From Atriophallophorus winterbourni (lineage: Eukaryota; Platyhelminthes; Trematoda; Plagiorchiida; Microphallidae), in contig JACCGJ010001524.1 in the NCBI GenBank assembly GCA_013407085.1, positions 27,856 to 91,855 on the forward strand: a DNA stretch of 64,000 nucleotides, read 5' to 3'. The notes below the pieces were generated by a model, which did no database searches, was not told the DNA's origin, and saw only the letters and a list, made by a program, of their open reading frames with translations. Below are positions 59,700-64,000 of the stretch, in pieces (within the stretch, counting starts at the first letter, position 1; each line of letters starts with the position of its first letter). A program made the translations under genes and the position numbers.

Positions 59700-60800
59700 A
59701 GTGGAAATTTTATCACTCAAATATAACTTTATTTTAATCATTTAGTGTTTCATTTTCGGGAATTAGTGATTGAGGGACATTTGTTGATGCTAGTAAAACT
59801 GGGTGAATAACTCCCGGTTGAAAACAGTTTGTCTATTTGGGGGCTTCGTGTTTTGTGATAGGTTCAAGCCAACATTTGCCAACCAACATTTGTCAAACAA
59901 ATTATTATTGTCCAGTGGTTCTTACTGCATGGTTAACGAGTATGTGGTAATCTTTTCACAAGCGCAGTAAGACAGACCTTGCTTCCAAATCTTCATTTAA
60001 TCTTGATCTAAGAACAGTTAATTACCGAATAATTCACCCTGCATGAAACTTAAGACAGTGTAAAAATGGAAAGCTAGTAGCCTTTAGTTCCCGGAAGCTG
60101 AAATTGCACTAAATCCGTCAAACTTAATGAAACTGTAGTTCAAGCTTGTGTCGAAGTAGGGTTAATGATGCGAAGGCAGTAAGCCAACAAAGTGTTTTCA
60201 CAGCAGACATCGTAAGCAAAATGTTTACCTTCGCTTCCGTGCTGCTTGCATGCACCCAGTAAATCCTACCAGCTTTGAGACAGCGACCAAGATTTAGGCG
60301 AAAATGATGCGACAGCCTTCGTTTATCGCATATCGGCAGATCCATCCATGCATGCATGATCGGTCCACTCAGACGAGCGGTGTAGGAAATAAGTTCCATC
60401 GGAACCCTTCAATAATCGCCACGTGATTAACTGAGCGTCAATATTAGCAATATTAAATTTACGATTTGGTAAGGCATGCGTGTGGGCTAGATTATTACAT
60501 CGTTTAAGAAGGGTGATACGTAAGCTCTTTGCGATGCACTAACCAGCGGGTGAGTATTAATTTATTTTCACACTAGTCCGCATTTAAGCCGTTCCAAATT
60601 CGTTTTGGTTATTCTATAGGCCTGCCAGGTGTATCCACAACAGACTCATCGGGTGCTAAGAGAATCAGAATCACGCTTTCCGAATTAAACGAAATTTGAC
60701 TCAAGTGTTGATTCATAGAAACAGGAAACAGCTGTAAATTACTATGCGGTGTGTGGCTTGACACGTTGCATTAAGCATTCTCTTCACACCCATATACTCT
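59700..60800. other. intergenic: no gene seen
   Basis: A 91-codon open frame at 60124-60399 (-) has no recognisable domain. Confidence 0.4.
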
Positions 60801-60806
60801 CAAAGT

Positions 60807-60915
60807 TGTTTGCGGATCCTTATCCTACTGTCCCTACCTGACAAGTGCAAACAGCACGAAACCGGTCGTGGGGTATGTGTGATGGAAATGCATGCAAATT
60901 AGCATTTTTGTTTAC
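60807..60915 (+). repeat. hammerhead-bearing dispersed repeat, copy 2
   Basis: Very close to 31930-32035. The ribozyme core is CUGACAA (60838-60844), so G8, the general-acid/base partner, is A. Stem II, GAA and ACCGGUC (60861-60867) are intact, and stem I CCCUAC/GUGGGG is kept. ACCGGU is self-complementary. Confidence 0.75.
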
Positions 60916-60919
60916 ATCA

Positions 60920-62250
60920 GATTTATAAGCCCATACATACAGACATCAGTTGGTCGGCAGCTAAAAGCGTGACCGTTTTGCACCTGAAAGCAAATGAATT
61001 TATTAGCCGGTATTATAGTGTACTCGAGTCCTGGAAAGATTACTCAACACTCTGATGAGTTCATCGCCATTCGGAGTTTTGCAGTCTTGACAAAATCTGT
61101 CGAATGGTACTCATTATGGTAGGTTGTCAGAAGTACGATATATTGCGGGATACCGCTGGTAGATTCTTTAGCTCGATACAGTATTCCGTTTATTTTACAT
61201 TTTGTTTGTTAGTTTGCGGACCGAGTATGGTGCCGATGGATATTGCACGATCAGTAGGCGAGTTACTGGTTATTGCTCACCTTGGTGCTATCTTCTATGG
61301 CAATCAGTAAATATCTTCGTTCATCGGGCCCAAAAATGGTATATCGTGATGGAAGCTGATAACCACACACACGATAAGTTTTTCAAGAGTATGAACATGC
61401 ATAGTTTACACACAAGCAGCAGGTGTTGTTAACATTGGAAACCAAAAATACATTTGAAAAAAGCAAAATTTGACGGAAGTTGAACTGTTAAAAATCGATG
61501 TTACGTCCTCTTCAGAAGAACTGTGATATTTTACCCAGATTACTTGCAGGGCCGAGCATAATGTCAAGCTAGATAATTTCACGTAGTATAGCCGAAATAT
61601 CGCTGTCTAAACCGAGAAGGAAAACCAGCTGCAAACTGAAAGGAATTTATTGCATAGAGAGATGAAACATCAGCACTCCAAATATGAATCGTAGAGATGT
61701 CTCTTTTTGAAATTGAAACGGTGAACAAAACGCAGCCTGCGGATATCACCTGATTGATCATGGGAAGCCAAAACTGTTTATTTCGTTCAGCTTGAGTCAG
61801 TAATGTTCAGAAAACCCACCCAATAGCGCACCACTGCTGAATTTCTGAGTCCATGAAGAGATATAGTAAAATCAATACGACAGGGTAATAGTCCGTCATA
61901 GTTTAATTTTCAGTTTTGCACCTGCATATACCAAAGAAATAAGTTTAAGTCCAATTCACAGCTATGCGGAACCTATGCTTTCACTATCTCTCTTGAAAAG
62001 CGATGGCCTCACCAATGCTAGCACTAAATATTCAACCACTCCATATTATTCATCCCATAAGAACTGCACACAGAACTGTCCCGGAAGCATAGCTTGTTAA
62101 CCGGTTCAGAAGTTTATGGTATCCAAATGCCTGGGTTCAATTTGGTTAAAAGTAGCGACAGAAAAGTGAAGTACAGCCTATTCACAACAAAAGCAATCAC
62201 AAAAAACAAACGGGCGTGAACTGCAAAGTGGTCGAATCCGATTGTTATGT
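60920..62250. other. intergenic: no gene seen
   Basis: Short open frames (61104-61432 and 61579-61761) with no recognisable domain. Confidence 0.4.
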
Positions 62251-62255
62251 AACCG

Positions 62256-62261
62256 TTTATT
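62256..62261 (-). promoter_or_regulatory. polyadenylation signal AATAAA of the RASSF-type gene
   Basis: AATAAA on the - strand, 15 nt past the TGA stop of the exon at 62276-62539. This is a very short 3' UTR arrangement. Confidence 0.65.
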
Positions 62262-62275
62262 GGGTTCCGCGAACT

Positions 62276-62539
62276 TCATACACTCGCGACAGGTGATTTG
62301 ACGCGTCCCTTGATACGCGTGGCATCCAACGTCTCCGATGAAGCAAACGTCGCTGAACGGAATGCTACGTGATGATCCGCATTGTCACCAAGCGGGGTCG
62401 ATTCCAGTTCATGCATACGCCTCACAATCAACTCCTTGATTTGTCCATATTGACTGAGGATGGCATTTCGATATTCATTTTCTTCTTTATCCAAGATGCG
62501 CAAGAAATTAGCCAGCTCGGCTGCGGTGAAATCTTTCCA
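62276..62539 (-). CDS. RASSF-type protein, last coding exon (SARAH domain)
   Basis: The acceptor CACCTTAG on the - strand (AG at 62541-62540) opens an exon of 87 codons plus TGA. It starts WKDFTAAELANFLRILDKEE, continues YGQIKELIVRRMHEL and has a Ser/Thr-rich tail ending KSPVASV. The E-L-x-N-F-L-R-I-L-x-x-E-E pattern is the SARAH helix of Ras-association family proteins (RASSF1/5 type), which binds Hippo/MST kinases. The tail after the helix is about 35 residues longer than in RASSF1. The Ras-association domain must lie in exons beyond the window, since none is seen in 62540-64000. The phase of the acceptor is not fixed by this window. Confidence 0.78.
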   Translation of the reverse strand, partial: WKDFTAAELANFLRILDKEENEYRNAILSQYGQIKELIVRRMHELESTPLGDNADHHVAFRSATFASSETLDATRIKGRVKSPVASV

Positions 62540-62544
62540 CTAAG

Positions 62545-63255
62545 GTGACAAGGTAGAGGAGGATGCGAATTTTATCAAAGGAAATGCCACAAGGGTGTTT
62601 CCATAAGTTGTTATTAATTGAAAACGCATATAATCCTAATGAAGATAACAAATCGCAATAAATTTATGTTAAAAACCCAGACAGCTTAGAAAACTGACAC
62701 CCACTACGGATGAATCTATTCGAAAAGGTAGCATGTATTTAGAGCAAGTGACCACACAAACAGCCGATATAACTTGACCAATAATAATGGAGTTCAGTGA
62801 CGTCCATGGAGACATAAACGGCGCTTTGGTTTTTCACTCTGCATGAATTGTTGTTCAGCAAACAATCTCCGCCAATCAATGCTTCGTGATTCCTCACTCA
62901 CACACACACACACATCGCGCTTACATTCCACTCATAAGCGATGTTGATACGTTTTATTTTAGTGAGCACTTGCATAATTCTTGCATGTATGTGTTTTAAG
63001 GGTGCATCGCCATTCTGGTTTGACGAACTCCGTTTTATGACCACACTAGTTGAATTGCCTCCAATCGAAAGGCATGCACGTGGTCAATCCGTTCTATGTT
63101 GAAAGTCAGTCTTTGTCAAGATGCCAGGACGTTAGATCAACTATTAATTCGTCTCAAAGTCAAATGGCATGCTCTAATAGCAGGGTCGGTACTTATGTGA
63201 AGAATCCAGAATCAATAACTTCAGCAGCAGCAGCATAATCATCATCACCATTATC
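62545..63255. other. intron/intergenic: simple repeats only
   Basis: (CA)n near 62900 and CAG/ATC triplet tracts near 63222-63265. No RASSF exon is recognised. Confidence 0.4.
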
Positions 63256-63261
63256 ATCATC

Positions 63262-64000
63262 ATTCAGAAGCTGCAGAATGTTGGCGTCATCGGAAACTTA
63301 CTAACATGGTTCACAAGTTACCTGTCTGGACGCAAAGTAAAAGTCAGAATAGATGGTGAAACTTCTCGAACAATTGAAGCCACGAGCGGAGTCCCTCAGG
63401 GTTCGGTTCTCGGTCCGATACTGTTTCTCATATTTATAAACGATCTACCGAACTTACTAGCATGTAAGCTTGTTTTATTCGCAGATGATGTAAAAATCTG
63501 GACGAAGGTCAACTCTATCGAGGACTGTCATGTTCTGCAAGGAGATTTGAATAAGCTGCATCAGTGGTCAATCCAAAACAAACTGCCATTTAATTTCCGC
63601 AAGTGCAAAATGTTGCAAGTCGGAAAACCCTTTCCCTTTACCTACAAACTTGGCAGCCACCCGCTTGAATGGAGTACATCACAAAAGATCTCGGAATCTG
63701 GGTGTCTGGCACTTTGAAGAACAGCCTACAGTGCGAAGACGTCTACAAGCGTGCGTGCAGCTTGCTCGGTTTACTGAAACGCATTTTCGGACGTTTCCCA
63801 CCACACTCACTCGCGAAAATACTAAACACTTACATACATCCTGTCGTTGACTACGCTGTACAAGCTTGGACGCCATGGATGGAAAAAAACATCTCGCTCC
63901 TCGAACGAATTTATCACAAGGCAACCAAACTGGTTACCGGATTGAATAATTTACCCTTTGAGCTGCGACTCACCAGACTTGGACAGTGCACCCTCGAGCG
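63262..64000 (+). mobile_element. CR1-like LINE reverse transcriptase, runs off window
   Basis: It reads [40 protein letters not shown] and KLVLFADDVKIW (catalytic FADD intact). After a frameshift near 63670 it continues DLGIWVSGTLKNSLQCEDVY, LLKRIFGRFPPHSLAKILN, VDYAVQAWTPWMEKN and LERIYHKATKLVTGLNN. The 5' part is missing; the copy begins after an ATC-rich tract. It lies upstream of the RASSF exon on the opposite strand. Confidence 0.88.

Noticed and set aside
61052..61070. CTGATGAG, a hammerhead core start
   Set aside because: No stem II and no GAA follow at a usable distance, and no stem I pairing is seen.

Overview
This window looks like a repeat-rich, AT-rich flatworm genome, most likely a digenean trematode. 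The inference rests on three things seen here: metazoan genes with small exons and large introns, many CR1-like and RTE-like non-LTR retrotransposons, and a Ty3/Gypsy element of a kind common in trematodes. The species cannot be named from the sequence.

Three host genes can be supported. (1) 17195-19033, + strand: a complete two-exon HAD-family phosphatase of the pseudouridine-5'-phosphatase (PUDP/HDHD1) type, 236 codons. (2) 33964-59503, + strand: a complete five-exon Wnt gene, most like Wnt5. Every splice phase closes and gives a 387-residue secreted protein with 24 mature cysteines and the acylated-serine motif. Intron 1 is 13.7 kb and intron 2 is 8.2 kb; intron 3 is 111 nt and stop-free in frame. 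(3) 62276-62539, - strand: the last coding exon of a RASSF-type gene (SARAH domain) with an AATAAA 15 nt after the stop. It converges on the Wnt gene.

Layout: 1-3107 is a + strand CR1-like element. 3612-8410 is a Ty3/Gypsy element on the - strand with two LTRs, a polypurine tract and a 5-bp target duplication. 8416-10960 is a chimeric CR1-like element on the - strand. 11230-12520 holds copies of a foldback repeat. 12680-14180 has LINE 3' fragments. PUDP follows, then 19480-25180 with LINE fragments, LTR-like repeats and a 0.75-kb duplication across a 20-N gap. 28640-31770 has more LINE fragments. The Wnt gene carries in its introns several LINE copies, a long hairpin, a (GATA)n tract, a 1000-N gap between two repeat copies, and a perfect 300-bp tandem duplication. 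The right edge is the RASSF exon followed by a + strand CR1-like RT running off the window.

The most interesting signal is a small dispersed repeat at about 31930, 47612 and 60807, all on the + strand, that carries a type I hammerhead ribozyme. The first copy keeps the whole catalytic core and can form a stem I with an internal loop; the other two have core mutations.
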